NCBI RefSeq assembly: GCF_033115175.1
Contig: NC_084834.1
Location: 7,785,294 to 7,849,293 of the forward strand
Direction of reading: 5' to 3'
Length of the DNA stretch: 64,000 nt
Source: Lepus europaeus
Lineage: Eukaryota; Chordata; Mammalia; Lagomorpha; Leporidae
Shown: positions 35,940 through 48,838 of the stretch, piece by piece
Layout: every line of letters starts with the position of its first letter
How positions within the stretch are numbered: the first letter of the stretch is position 1
Notes under the pieces: model-generated
Told to the model about the DNA's origin: nothing
The model's input: only the letters and a program-made list of their open reading frames with translations
Databases searched by the model: none
Translations under genes and position numbers: made by a program

Positions 35940-37406
35940 TTATCTTTCATGATCTGGAACTGGTAAGATTTTAAGAGGTTCAGAATCTGTTCCAACACAG
36001 AAATATGGCCAAACAGCTTCAGTAAAAGAATCTTGAAAAGTACAGAGAAGAGACTTGTCACTCATATCATAAAAGGAAACCTCACCCAATTCATAATCTA
36101 GGAAAATACCAATTCTCCTGGGCCCTGCTACTGGCAGAAGCTGGGTTCTCCTGGGACCCAAGGCAACACATCCACTCTTAGTGCATCGCCCAATTGCCCA
36201 GAAGCCATCTCGGACTGAGGGCTGATTCCGCCAATTCCTAGGAAGACAGCCTTGACATATACCCAATGTCCATTTAGGTTTGTTTCCCACCTCCACCTCC
36301 CAGTAATATCTTCCAGAACTAAACTGGTTAGCACCCAGGACAGCAGGGCACAGATAAAATCTCTTTGGGTGATAGCAAACATTTTGCTTTGTTCTTCCAT
36401 ATTGCACAGCTTTTCTGTTCTCAGAGATAAGAAGATGAGGGTGTGCTGTGTTGAGATCTAGAATCACATTTACTTGAAATTGCTTAATAATTCTGTCTAA
36501 GCCAGAATACTGCACAGGAAGCCTAAAACCATACTTCTTTAAACTGAATGTGAAGAGTTCAGGGTGTTTTAGGTTTTGATATCTGTGGTGGATACTCTTG
36601 ACATGGGTGAGTAATTCCAAGTCTGGCTTCATATACTGGCCCTCCACATCCCTCAGCAGGTGTTTTAATGTAGAAACATGCCCTGAAAATGTTACAATGT
36701 TTTCATGAAGTTTGGCTAAAATGTTCATCTCTTCATCTCGTAACTGTCTCAGAATAACCTCTTGCTCATGCTGTAGAAACAGCCTGCTTTGCACAAATTC
36801 ACAGTGTATTTCCTGTTTCCTGCGTTTTACCCTCTTCCTCAGTGCCACAGATTTCCTGCACTGCAGGGCTATCACCTTTCCAACTCGTTCCACATTATTC
36901 TTCATGGGCTCAATGCTACATTTTAGGATTTTCCTGTGGTAAGCAGCAGCTTTCTTAATGGGGCAAATGTAGTGCTTGCGGTGTTTGGTAGAGAAACTGC
37001 ACTGTGTACATAAAATCTCTAGGTCCTTCACACAGAAAAGGGTCAGAAATTGATTGTGCTTTTCACACACAGGCCTTTCTTCCTGCCTCTTTCTCTTGCT
37101 CCTTCTGATCTGAAGAAGCTGAGCAACTTCAATCAAATTACGGAGCTGGGGGTTCTTCCTGAGGTTCCTTTCTGGAAAGCAAAATCGGCAGACAGGGCAA
37201 GGAAAACAATCATCTAGATCCTTCCAGGAAAAACTGAGGCAGGAGTAACAGAAGTTGTGCCCACAGATGAGTGTCACTGGATCTTTCAAATAATCCAGAC
37301 AGATAGGACAGCCAGATTCCACCTGGAGGTCTGCCAGTGCTGTCTCAAACTCCACTGAGTCACGAACAGAGGTGGTGGGTAAGGCGAGACCTCGTGACAA
37401 GGCCAT
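35940..37406 (-). CDS. TRIM60: TRIM60 ortholog, RING-Bbox-coiled coil-PRY/SPRY protein
   Basis: A 488-residue single-exon ORF that closely matches human TRIM60 as I remember it, including the run IRRSKRKRQ and the block around VKDLEILCTQCSFSTKH. It is a probable E3 ubiquitin ligase. Numbering from the ATG at 37406, RING ligands are C33, C36, C48, H50, C53, C56, C70 and C73; B-box2 ligands are C114, H117, C125, D128, C133, C136, H142 and H145; the coiled coil spans about 155-300; PRY-SPRY spans about 314-488. The residue aligned to the human initiator Met is Val18 (GTG at 37355-37353), so the first usable ATG lies 17 codons upstream, in a good context (G at -3 and +4). An in-frame TTG four codons further up is not a likely start. 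A TGA in the same frame closes the reading frame upstream. The gene lies in the spacer between the inverted arms. Confidence 0.92.
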   Translation of the reverse strand: MALSRGLALPTTSVRDSVEFETALADLQVESGCPICLDYLKDPVTLICGHNFCYSCLSFSWKDLDDCFPCPVCRFCFPERNLRKNPQLRNLIEVAQLLQIRRSKRKRQEERPVCEKHNQFLTLFCVKDLEILCTQCSFSTKHRKHYICPIKKAAAYHRKILKCSIEPMKNNVERVGKVIALQCRKSVALRKRVKRRKQEIHCEFVQSRLFLQHEQEVILRQLRDEEMNILAKLHENIVTFSGHVSTLKHLLRDVEGQYMKPDLELLTHVKSIHHRYQNLKHPELFTFSLKKYGFRLPVQYSGLDRIIKQFQVNVILDLNTAHPHLLISENRKAVQYGRTKQNVCYHPKRFYLCPAVLGANQFSSGRYYWEVEVGNKPKWTLGICQGCLPRNWRNQPSVRDGFWAIGRCTKSGCVALGPRRTQLLPVAGPRRIGIFLDYELGEVSFYDMSDKSLLCTFQDSFTEAVWPYFCVGTDSEPLKILPVPDHER

Positions 37407-38029
37407 CTCAGAGCTCAAGAGTGAGATGGGAGTCCCTCCAGGTCCTTCAAGACTGACCAGCTTCAGGTCTCAGTTCCTGGGCACTCTGAGAGCAGTCACT
37501 GGAATCTTACTTAGTCTCCTGCTTCTCAGCTTAAAGAACAAGAATTCAAAGCTTACAGCCCTACCACAGGTTAGCACATCTGGACTTCAGTGTAATGACT
37601 CTCTTCTTCAAGAAAGTAGCCACAGGTCTAATGGAACAATCATCCCTGTGGGTGAGACATAATTTTTAATACCAAAAATCTACTGGATTTGAAAACATAT
37701 TATAAATGATTCTGGCAAAAATAATCAGTAAACATAAAAACTATTGAGGAAATTTTATGAGCAAATAGGACATCCACAGTCTTAAAATATTACCCTTGGA
37801 ATTACAATTTTAATTGCAAAGAGAGAAAATAAATACCTTTATGATGCAGAGATGCAGAGAATCTGGGGCTTACCACCAGAATCAATGATGAGAAGACAAA
37901 CAGATGATCTGCAAGAGAAGAAAAACACTGGCACTTGGGGAAAATTCTTGTAAAAAAAGAAAACAAAATTATTTTATCTGAATTTAATCAGAGGTAAATA
38001 ATCACAAAAACATAAATATAAAAATTTGG
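37407..38029 (-). other. 5' flank of TRIM60
   Basis: SINE-free DNA upstream of the start codon. Possible splice acceptor ctgctctcag ending near 37486 on the minus strand, which would place a 5' UTR exon edge about 80 bases before the ATG. No TATA box or GC box is evident, so the promoter is probably further upstream. Confidence 0.35.
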
Positions 38030-38860
38030 GGCTAGGATTGTGGTGCAGTGAGTTTAGTCACTTCCTATTGGCACTAGCATCCCATGAGGACAGGCTTGAA
38101 TCCTATCTGCTCCACTTCTGATCCAGCTACCTGATAATGTACCTGGGAAATCAGAAGATGGCCTGAGCACTTAGGCCCCTGCCACCCACCTGGGACACCA
38201 GGATGGAGTTCCAGGCTCCTGGTTCCAGTTGGGCCCACTACTGGTCATTGTAACCATTTGGGGAATAAACCAATGGATTGAAGATTGATTTATCTCTCCC
38301 TTTCTGAACTCTGCCTTTCATGTAAATAAAATAAATTTTTTATAAATTGAACAAGACAATGGCCTAATACTGGATGAATGAAAATAATGTTGAAAAAATA
38401 TGGGCAATTTGTCCCAGAATGAAAGAGACTAGAGAAAACAGGAGTAACCTGTGACCTTCAGTTTGGATTCTAGATGGGAAAAACTTTAAAGTGGACAGTA
38501 ATGAGGTAATGGGGAAAATCGAAATATATACTATTTTTAAAAATTTATTTATTTTTTTTTTGATAGGCAGAATGGATAGTGAGAGAGAGAGAGACAGAGA
38601 GAAAGGTCTTCCTTTGCCGTTGGTTCACCCTTCAATGGCCGCCACGGCCAGCACACTGCACTGATCCAAAGGCAGGAACCAGGTGCTTCTCCTGGTCTCC
38701 CATGGGGTGCAGGGCCCAAGCACTTGGGCCATCCTCCACTGCCTTCCCGGGCCACAGCAGAGAGCTGGCCTGGAAGAGGGGCAACCGGGACAGAACCCGG
38801 TGTGCCGGTGCTGCTAGGCGGAGGATTAGCCTATTGAGCCACGGCGCTGGCGAAATGTAT
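38030..38860. repeat. C-SINE pair, opposite strands
   Basis: Plus-strand copy at about 38030-38345 and minus-strand copy at about 38545-38855. Confidence 0.82.
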
Positions 38861-39179
38861 ACTATTGATTAGATGAAGGCAATATATGAAACTGAAGCTT
38901 TCTGAACTGCCTAATTGTACTGAAGCTACATAACAAAATTAGCCTGTTATTCTTTTCACATTGCAGCCACAATTAATTGACTTTGGATTAACATGTAAAG
39001 ATCATTGCTATGGGTATGAGTACCTTGTGCCTCAATGTTCAAACACCTGTTTATCATTTCCTTCAGGTCACCTCACAGATCTTACCTCCTGAGGGAAACT
39101 GTCTCTGTTTACCAATTTGACTTCCTCCCACTCACCCCAGTTTTTCCTATCTTATCATCTTTCCATGTTGCTTCACAGA

Positions 39180-41478
39180 GCTGCTCCACTTCTGATCCAG
39201 CTCACTGCTAATGCCTGGGAAAGCAGTGGAGGATGGCCCAAGTGCTTGGGCTCATGCACCCATGAGGGAGACCCAAAAGAAGCTCCTGGCTCTTGGCTTT
39301 GGATGGGCCCAGCCCTGGCCATTGTAGTCATCTGAGAAGTGAACCAGCAGATGGAAGAATTCTTTCTCTGTGTCTCCCTCTCTCTGTCTATAAACTCTAC
39401 CTTTCTAATAAATAAATAAATCTTAAGAAAAAAAAAAGAAAGTTGGGTGGACACTGGGACACAGCCTGTTAAGCTGCTTCTTGGGATGCTAGCATCCCAT
39501 ATAATAGTACTGATTCCAGTTCTGGACACTTCACTTCTAACTCCCTACTAATGTACCTGGGAAGCAATAGATAACGGTTCAAGTACATGGTAAGTACACC
39601 TAAATGGGAGTTCTCCATTTCTGGCTTTGGCCTAGCCTAGCCCCCAGTGTTGGCTGCTATTTGAGAAATAAAGCAGCAAATGAAAGATTTCTCTTTCTGC
39701 ACTCTGGTTTTCAAATAAATAAATATTTCTTTTTATTTATTTCATTTATTTGAAAGAGTTAGAGAGAGAGAGGTCTTCCAACCACTGGTTCACTCCCCTA
39801 ATGGTCACAACAGCAGAAGCCAGGAGCTTCATCTGGGGCCCAAAGACTTGGACCATTCTCCACTGCTTTCTCAGGCACATTAACAGGGAGTTGGATCAAA
39901 AGTGGAGCAGCTGGGAATCAAACCAGCTCCCTTATGGGATGCTGGTGCTGCAGGCTGGGGCTTTAACCTGCTGTAGGACAGTGCTGGCACCCTGAATCTT
40001 TTTTTTTTTTTTTTAATTAACAGGTAGAGTTACAGACAATGAGACAATGAGAAAGAGAGAGACAGAGACAAAGTCCTCCCTCTGCTGGTTCACTCCTTGA
40101 ATGGCTGCTACAGCCAGAGCTATGCCAATCTGAAGCCAGGAACCAGGAGCTTCTTCCAGGTCTCCCAAGCGGGTGCAGGGGACCAAGTACTTGGGCCATC
40201 CTCCACTGCCCTCCTGGGCCACAGCAGAGAGCTGGACCAGAAGAGGAGCAACTGGGACTAGACTGGCCTACATATGGGATGCCAGCCCGCAGGCGGAGGA
40301 TTAACCAAGCGAGCTATGGCGCTGCCCCCCCCCCTTTTTTTTAAAAGATTTATTTATTTGAAAGACAGAGTTACAGAGAGAAGTAGAGACAGAGAGATAA
40401 GTCTTCCATCCGGTGATTCACTCTCCAGATGGCCGCCACGGCCGGAGCTGCGCCAATCCAAAGCTAGGACCCAGGTGCTTCTTCTGGGTCTCTCACATGG
40501 GTGCAGGGGCCCAAGGACTTGGGCCATTTTTTACTGCTTTCCCAGGCCATAGCAGAGAGCTGGATTGGAAGAGGAGCAGCCGGGACTAGAACTGGCACCC
40601 ATATGGGATGCCGCGCTTCAGGCCAGAGCTTTAACCCACTGCGCCATAGCGCCGGCCCCACCCTAAATCTTTTTTTTAAATATTAAAAATTTGTGTTTTT
40701 AAAAGAGAGTTGACAGGCCAGCGCCGTGGCTCACTAGGCTAATCCTCTGCCTGCGGTGCCGGCACCCCGGGGTTCTAGTCCTGGTTGGGGCGCCGGTTCT
40801 GTCCCAGTTGCTCCTCTTCCAGTCCAGCTCTCTGCTGTGGCCCGGGAAGGCAGTGAAGGATGGCCCAAGTGCTTGGGCCCCTGCACCTGCATGGGAGACC
40901 AGGAGGAAGCACCTGGCTCCTGGCTTTGGATCGGCGCAGCACACCGGCTGTAGTGGCCATTTGGGAGGTGAACGAACGGAAGGAAGACCTTTCTCTCTGT
41001 CTCTCTCTCTCACTGTCTAACTCTGCCTGTCCAAAAAAAAAAAAAAAAAGAGTTGACATGTTTGTTTGTTAACTTATTTTGAAACTGTTCAAGAAAACAT
41101 ATGAATGCAGATACTTCAAAAAGTTCATGGAAATGGAATTGAAAGATTATTTTCACACAAAAAATTTGAAATCCATATTTTTTTAAAGGTTTATTCATTA
41201 TTTTTATTTGAAACATAGAAAATGGCGGGGGTGGGGGAGAAATCTTCCACCCACTTGTTCACTCTCCAAATGGCTGCAATGGCCATAGCTAGGCTGATCT
41301 GAAGCCAGGACCCAGCAGCTTCTTCTGGGTCTCCCATTTGGGTACAGGGGTCTTCTGTTGCTTTCCCAGGTATATTAGGGAGCTAGATTGGAAGTGGAGC
41401 AGCCCAGATTCGAACAGCACTCATGTGGAATGCCAGCAGTGCAGGCAGAGGCATAACCTACGCCACAGCGCTGGCCCC
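39180..41478. repeat. Seven SINEs nearly end to end
   Basis: Plus strand at about 39180-39435 (head missing) and 39445-39728. Minus strand at about 39730-39995, 40005-40325 and 40340-40660. Plus strand at about 40715-41050. Minus strand at about 41180-41478. The third and fourth elements are separated only by a T run. Confidence 0.8.
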
Positions 41479-42441
41479 CATGTACACTTTTTTGATACAC
41501 ATTCCCATGAACTTTTTGAAGAACTCCTCATATACATAGCTTTCAAAATTTTTCTGTACCAAAACAAACTACTTTCTGAATCCATTTCAATGTCCTCTTT
41601 GAAGTAATCTTGTATATATAAATATGTAACTGTACACATATATACATTCATATATACACAAAATATTTCTTTTCCATATCCCCTTCCTGACTACTTTTGA
41701 GCCTACCATAGTTAACCCCTCACACATGTGGCTCAACCATCACTACAGTATTCTTTCTCCTCCTCTGCCAAACTGCCAGGCACCAACTCTCTGCTGCTCA
41801 CATCTTTCACATTACATTGAGGCTAGAAGGCAGTAAAATTGGCCTGAGTCTGACATATGACACTGACTCAGTCCTTGAGAGGAAGTTACCTCACTGCGAC
41901 TCATTGGTTATAGGCTGTATCTTCCTTCCGGAATATTCAAAAGTGAATAACATCAGGTGAACTAAGTTATAGGTAGCTATCCACATTTTAATATCCCTAT
42001 GTCACCCACTTCAGCAGAACACGAAACTGAATCAGGCCTAGGGTCCTGAGGGAACTTTGAATAATTCAGTCAGTTGGGCTGAACTTGGTCAGCCATCCTA
42101 GATATACATTCAAGTAGTACTTTACCCTGGAACTCACACACACACTTTGACTCTGAATCACTTACCAGATCTCTGGCCACTATGTTCCCAGTGACTGCTT
42201 TCAGATAGCTATGTTTATGCATGCATGATTGGGGTAGGGGTGGGGGGTGGGCAGCACAGGAATAAACTGGTGAAAGGTGAATTCACAAACACACTGACTC
42301 AATCCTCTGGAGTATTTTTCAACCATTCTATGTTAATCTTCTATTTTCTCCAATACTACTCCCTTTGCCTAGAAGATCCTTTCTTCACTTTTTCTTGGGG
42401 CTGTTTCCTGATATGTTAGAGACAGCTCAAAATTCACTATC
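41479..42441. other. Unique DNA, no feature seen
   Basis: Nearly 1 kb without SINEs. Short (CA)n-like run near 42137. No gene recognised. Confidence 0.35.
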
Positions 42442-43690
42442 AGGGCAGGCATTTGGCACATTGGTTAAAACACTGCTAAGGGCATTAGCGTCTCTTAGTG
42501 CTTGCTTGGGTTTGAATCCCAGGAGGCAGCAGATGATGACTCCAAGATTTGAGTCCCTACTACTGACCTGGGAGACGTGGACTGAATCCTAGGCTCCTGG
42601 CTTCAGCCTGGCACATCCTTGGCTATTACAAGCATTTGAGGAGTGAGCCAGTGGATGGAAGCTCTTTCTCCTCCTGTTGCTCTCTTTCAAATAAACAATA
42701 AAAACAAATAATAAATTTACAAAAAAAAATTACTGTCTCTGGTATCACTGTATTACTCTGTCAGTCATAGTGCTAAGTATCTTCCATAAAGTCACCGATT
42801 CCCTTAATTAAACCTTCAAAACAATTTTGTGAATTAAGTGTTGGAGGAGGCAATTGACCATTGGGCGCAAGTATCCCTGGATATTCCAGGAATGTAGATT
42901 CAGTGACCACACTGAACCAAGGGCATTCCTCAGGGTCATGTTCTCAACTAGCATCCTTGGAAGATGAGGTGCAATTTCACACTGGGACAAAGAACAGTCT
43001 TGCAATACAAACAGATCCCCAAATCTGAGGATTATTGGCTATCTATATCACTCCTGAGGGAGCTAGGTTATGTTGCTCATGCTGTTGGCTGTGCCTGGAA
43101 TAATAAAATTCTTTGTCTCTATTCCAGGAGTGTTGCATCTTCTGGCAGCACCAATAAATATTAACAGACTAACTCCCAAGTGGAGTACAATCCAAAACTC
43201 TAAAAGTTTGGGGTTACTATCTTCAATTTAAATTTAATTTAAATCAAGTTATTATCTTCGAATTTAAATTTACAAGAATGTTACAGACTTATCCGAAGTC
43301 CTAATACTAACTGGTGTAAGTACTGGTATCAACACTAAATCATGGAGCCAGCGCTGTGACGCAGTGGGTTAAGCCACCACCTGTGAGACCAGTGTCCCAT
43401 ATGAATGCCAGTTCAAGTTCTAGCTGCTCTACTTTCAGTGCAGCTACCTACTAATGTTCCTGTGAAGGTAGTAGTAAATAGCCTAAGTGCTTGGGCCCCT
43501 GCCACCAAAGTGGGAGACCTGGATGGAGTTACAGGCTCCTACCTTTGCCCTGGCACTGCCACAGCTGTTGAGCCAACTGGGGAGTGAACCAGTGAGTGGA
43601 AGATCTGTCTCTCCCTCCCCCCTCTTCTTCCTCTTACTCTCCCTCTGTTGTAGCTCTGCCTTTCAAATACATAAATATTCATAAAAATGC
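42442..43690 (+). repeat. Two plus-strand C-SINEs around unique DNA
   Basis: About 42442-42720 and 43347-43685. Between them, 42960-43165 ends with aataaa-type signals and may be an old LTR, but this is weak. Confidence 0.7.
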
Positions 43691-44029
43691 TAAATCATTA
43701 TATGAACTGTCTTATCCTGGCACTTTTATGATAGGGCCAGCCTTCAAAAACTGTATTAAAGTGCATCATAGCATATTATATTCAACCTATTCAGTTAGAT
43801 ATTACACAACTGTTAATACATCCACACAATTTAACAAGGAAAACAGGATTTTTCCTATAATTTTTTACATTGTATCCAGTGATGCAAACAGGCTGAACAC
43901 AAAGCATTAGGTAGCACTCACCAGTAAGTGTTCATCCTAATACTGCCACCTAATCAGGTATACAAGTTATTGACCAACTAAATAATTTCGCTGAGCTTAG
44001 CTTATTATTTTAAATTTTCTTGCTTTTTG

Positions 44030-44355
44030 TTTTAAATTTATTCGAAAGGCAGAGAGAAAAAGGAGAGAAGAGAAGCACATGGGGAGATAGAGTATCTTCC
44101 ATTCATTGGTTCACTCCCAAAATGCCTAAAACAGCTGGGGCTGAGCCATACTGAGGCTAGAAGCCTGAAATCCATTCTGGGTCTCTTATATAGGTGGTAG
44201 GGGCCCAAGTATTTGACCCATCACCTGCTGTTTCTTGGTAGAATTGGCAGAAGGCTAGACTGTAAGTAGAGTTGGGACTGGAACCCTGGGACTCCTATTT
44301 GAGATGTGGAGTCCCAAGTGTGGCATCTAAACCACCTTGTCAACTGCCTGCCCAC
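44030..44355 (-). repeat. C-SINE, diverged
   Basis: Minus-strand copy starting with an A/T-rich tail and ggcagag and ending at an eroded head. Confidence 0.7.
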
Positions 44356-44449
44356 TCTAAGCGTCAGTTTCTATTTTAAGAAGCTAGATGCATTGCCAGG
44401 GAAATAAAAGTAAGGATGCTGCAGTGCATGACCCAAAACAAATGCTCAA

Positions 44450-44930
44450 TATGTAGGACTGTGCCTAAGTTAGTACAGCAGATTGAAAACTGTATTCTTA
44501 CAGGCTGTATCAAGCTTGGCCCCTGGTTGTGTATGGGAATTCTGATATCCTAAGGATCCCACCTTTCCCTCCTAAGTATGATAGGTTCATTGTGCCTAAA
44601 GTGTTTATACAATGAGGTTAATAGTGAATACTGCTTTCATTTTGAGAATCTGGGATTTTGATATGTGTCAGGCGGAGGTGACTCCCTAAATGATCTACTA
44701 TCAATAAGATCTTTGGGCAATGAATGAGTCTTTAATATGCTTCCCTGGTAGGCAATGTATCACTTAACTTGTCACTAGAAGACTTGAGCAGGTCCTTTGG
44801 GAATGCTTGGTTTTCTGCAGACTTACACCTTTCCATTTGTCTATTCATGACAATAAACCATAACTGTGACTAATACTTTATTCTGAGTTCTGTAATCATT
44901 TAAAAAAATCCCTAACTCTGAGGTTGGCCT
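44450..44930 (+). mobile_element. Possible old ERVL/MaLR LTR
   Basis: The 3' part (about 44848-44895) has the order aataaaccataactgtgact, then ttctgagttctgtaatc, which resembles the end of ERVL-type LTRs. The 5' limit is uncertain. Confidence 0.35.
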
Positions 44931-44969
44931 TGAGAAGCCCAACACAGATATTAGAAAATCTTTTTTCCA

Positions 44970-45011
44970 AAAATTTATTTACTTCAAAGTTGGAATTACA
45001 CACTCACATAC

Positions 45012-45047
<36 letters not shown>

Positions 45048-45922
45048 CTTTCATCCATTGGTTCACTCCCCAGTTGGATGCAATGGCCGGAGCTGCACCA
45101 ATCCAAAGCCAGGAGCCAGGAGCTTCTTCTGGGTCTCCCACATGGGTGCAGGAACCCAAGGACTTGGGCCATCTTCCACTGCTTTCCCAGGCCATAGCAG
45201 AGAGCTGGATCGGAAGTAGAGCAACTAGGTCTCGAACCCCGGCACCTACATAGGATGCTGGCACTGCAGGCAGAGGCTTTACCCACTACGCCACAGTGCC
45301 GGCCCCAGAAAATCTTATAAAATTACAAAGAGAGGGGCTGGAATTGTGATACAGTGTAAGCCACTGCTTGTGACACCAGCATTCTACATCAGACTGCTGA
45401 TTCCAGTCCTGGCTGCTCCACTTTCAAACCAGCTTCCTGCTAATGCATCAGAGAAGGCAGCAAGAGATAGCCCAAGTGCCTGGGCCCTGCCACCAGGCAG
45501 GAAACAAGGATCGAGTTCCTGGCTCCTGGCTTTAGTGTGGCCCAGACCTGACTACTGCTGCCATTTGGGGAGGGAACCAGTGGATAGAAGCATGTGCTTT
45601 CTCCTTCTGCTGCCCTTTCAAATAAACAATCTTTTAAAAAAATTTTCAGGGGCAGGTGCTGCTGCCTGTGCATCCCATATGGGTGCCAGTTCCTGTCCTG
45701 GGTGCTCCACTTCTAATCCAGCCCCCTGCTAATGGCCTGGGAAAGCAGGGGAAGAAGGCCCAAGTGTTTGAGCCAGTCACCCATGAGGGAGACCCAGAAG
45801 AAGCTCCTGGCTCCTAGCTTCAGTCTGGCCCAGCCCCAGCTGTTACAGACATCTGGGGAATGAACCAGCAGTTGGAAGAGCTCTCTCTCTGTAATCTTTC
45901 AAAAATAAATATTTAAAAAATA
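44970..45922. repeat. Three SINEs
   Basis: Minus-strand copy at about 44970-45306 with a (GA)n tract at 45016-45045, then plus-strand copies at about 45333-45645 and 45648-45920, the last lacking its head. Confidence 0.82.
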
Positions 45923-46121
45923 ATAATTTTTTCAAAGTGAAAAGTGCTTAGAAATCTAACCCTTAAATTCTGTCATATGTTGTTACACTATATATAATAC
46001 CAAACTGTCTTAGCCTAAGAGCCATTTTCTTAACTCATTAATGATTAGAAAAGGTATTAACTTTATGACAGCTAACTGGCAGAAAGTCATTTCAAGGGAC
46101 AATGAAGCATCATTACATTTT

Positions 46122-46445
46122 TTTTTAAGATTTATTCATTTATTTGAAGGGCAGAATTACAGAGAGGCAGAGGCTGTGAGAGAGTTCTTCCATCCACTGG
46201 TTCACTCTCCAGATGGCTGCAACTACCAGAGCTGTGCCGACCTGAAGCCAAGAGCCAGGAGCTGCTTCTGGGTCTCCCATGTGGGTGCAGAGGCCCAGAG
46301 ACTTGAGCCATCTTCCACTGCTTTCTCAAGCCATAGCAGAGAGCTAGATCATAAGTGGAGCAGCCAGGACTTGGACCGGCATCCATATGGATGCAGGCAC
46401 TGCAGGCGGTGGCTTTACCTGCTACAACACAGCGCCAGCCCCCAT
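46122..46445 (-). repeat. C-SINE
   Basis: Minus-strand full copy with intact head sequence before cagcgccagcccc. Confidence 0.83.
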
Positions 46446-47204
46446 TACATCTTTAAATATAATGTTTTCACCACTACAAAATAATCTGATACTTGTTTTA
46501 ATGTACCATGTTTAGCAGGTGTTCTTGGGGCTCAGTAAATGACATTTTAAGCATTTAGTACAAAGCTGAACCATTAATACATTGAAAAATGAGATTTCTG
46601 AGATCAGAAGGAACACGTATATTGATGTTTAAAGAAAGGATTCTTTTTTTAAAATAGAAATGTGAAAGGAGCATTGGTAGCTAATGCATCCTTTCTCTCC
46701 CTATACTCCATTTTCCCCTAAGCCACCTTTCAGATATTGGCTATGAACCAAACAGCTTTCTAAGCTGTTTTCCTAGTCTAAGCTACAGATAGTACCCTAC
46801 AATTATGACTACCTCCAGACAGACTAAATTCTAACGAGGTTCTTGAAAACCTCTCCTCAACTAGGTCTCAGCCTTGGTCTATAAAGACTTAAAACAAAAT
46901 TAGTAGCTTCCATCACCTCAAGGTTGCATCCCTAGTATGATGCAGTCTTCCTTAAAGTATATAAAAAAACTTAAGGACACCAAAAGAATTTACTGTTGGT
47001 TATAACCAACACTGGAGAATGGAGACTGTCTCCCACTGTCTATGGGAGGTTAGGACCCCAGCTTCCAGAAGCACTAGTCAGTAAACTATACTGAGCTGCT
47101 GCCCACCCACTCCATCCTCTCATTATCCCAGCCACCTCTAAACAAATCAAAGTTGATTAAATTCATGCTGGTTTATTTTCCCTACTTCAATAATGTATAA
47201 CTAC
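46446..47204. other. Unique DNA, no feature seen
   Basis: About 750 bases without SINEs, long frames or RNA genes. Confidence 0.35.
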
Positions 47205-47490
47205 AGCAAATGTTGTAATGCAGCAGATTAAGCAATGCCTGCATCTCCTATTAGAGCGCTGGTTTGAGTCTTGGCTACTCTGCTTCTGATTCAGCTTCCT
47301 TCTAATACATCTGGGAAGGCAGTAGAGGATGATCCAACTACTTGAGCCCCTGCTGCCCACATGGTAGGCCTGGATGGAGTTATGCGCTCCTGTCTTCTGC
47401 CTGGCCCAGCCTCTGCTGTTGCAGGCATCTGGGGAGTTAAGTAGCACATGGATGATCTCTCTCTACCTCTCAAATCTATCTTTCAAACTC
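47205..47490 (+). repeat. C-SINE, old
   Basis: Diverged plus-strand copy with a weak tail. Followed by about 430 bases of unique DNA (47491-47921). Confidence 0.65.
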
Positions 47491-47921
47491 AAATATAATC
47501 CCATTAACTTCTAATTTCCAAACTTCAAATAGCTTCTCATAACTAAAAATAACAACGCTCAGTGGGCAGCAACATCTGGTACTATTTTCATACACTGGCT
47601 CCACATTAAGTGTCAACAGTCTACACACCACAGTTGAGATTTTGCATGTACTTCTTTGGTTAAGAAAACTGGAATGTCTGTGGTCTGAATTCTCCCTATT
47701 TTCCTCAAAATCGTGTTCTCTACTCCTACTCTTCTGACTGCACAGTATGGACTTGCAAGTGTGAGCTCACTCAACTCTAGACTGGTAAATTAAACCTGCA
47801 GCAATTTCTCTCAAGAGTCAAGCTCTATTAGAATACAATACTAAAAAACTGAACTTAAGCCATCTCCTCAAAACTTTACTTCCTTCTTCACAAAAAAAAA
47901 TTTTCAAGATTGTATCTATTT

Positions 47922-48838
47922 GAGGCTGGCGCTGTGGCCCAGCGGGTTAACACTCTGGCCTGAAGCGCCAGCATCCCATATTGGCGCCGGTTCTAGTCCC
48001 GGCTGCTCCTCTTCCCTTCCAGCTCTCTGCTGTGGCCTGGGCAAGCAGTGGAGGATGGCCCAAGTGCTTGGGCCCTGCACCCACGTGGGAGACCCGGAAG
48101 AAGCACCTGGCTCCTGGCTTCAAATCAGCGCAGCTCCGGGCCATAGCAGCCATCTGGGGAGTGGACTAGTGGATGGAAGACCTCTCTCTGTAACTCTTTA
48201 AAATAATTAAATCTTTTAAAAAAAAAAAAAGATTGTATCTATTTATCGGAAGGATTCACTCCATAAACAAAGCCAGAAGCTAGGAACTCCATCCGGGTCT
48301 CTCAGTTGGAGGCAGGGGCCCCTGCACTTGGCTAGCTTCCTGCCTTCCCAAGCACGTTAGCAGGAAGCTGGAAGGGAAGCTGAGCAGCCAGGGCTCCAAC
48401 CGACGTGCGGGCAGCATCTCCGCTCCCTGTACGACACGGGTCCCCCTCCAAACTTCTCATTACAAAAGGTGGCTAAGTCCACCAGGCGCACCACGGGGTA
48501 TGGGAGAGCCTAATATCCCAACGAATTCTTTGGAGGTCACGTGGACAACTCCCAAACTGGCCTAAATCACATTCTTCTTATAACAATTAAAGTGGCTCCG
48601 CCATCTCCCTCCTCAATAAACAGGTACGAACCACGGCCCGGGGTCTTTCTTTTCTTCTTCCTTCCTTCCCTTATTCTTTTTTAAAGATGTATTATGTTAT
48701 GACAAAATTGGAGCCTCAGGGAGAAACCAGTCTTCCATGAACTGGTTCACTCCCCAAAAGAAAGAAACTGTGGCCACAGGCGCTGCCGCGTGTCTCCGTA
48801 GGCAGCTTTACCCGCTCCGCCACAACCCGGGGCCGCCA
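47922..48838. repeat. SINE group left of the 49-kb promoter-like segment
   Basis: Plus-strand copy at about 47922-48230, minus-strand copies at about 48240-48445 and 48690-48838. The head of the last one abuts the CpG-rich segment. Confidence 0.75.
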
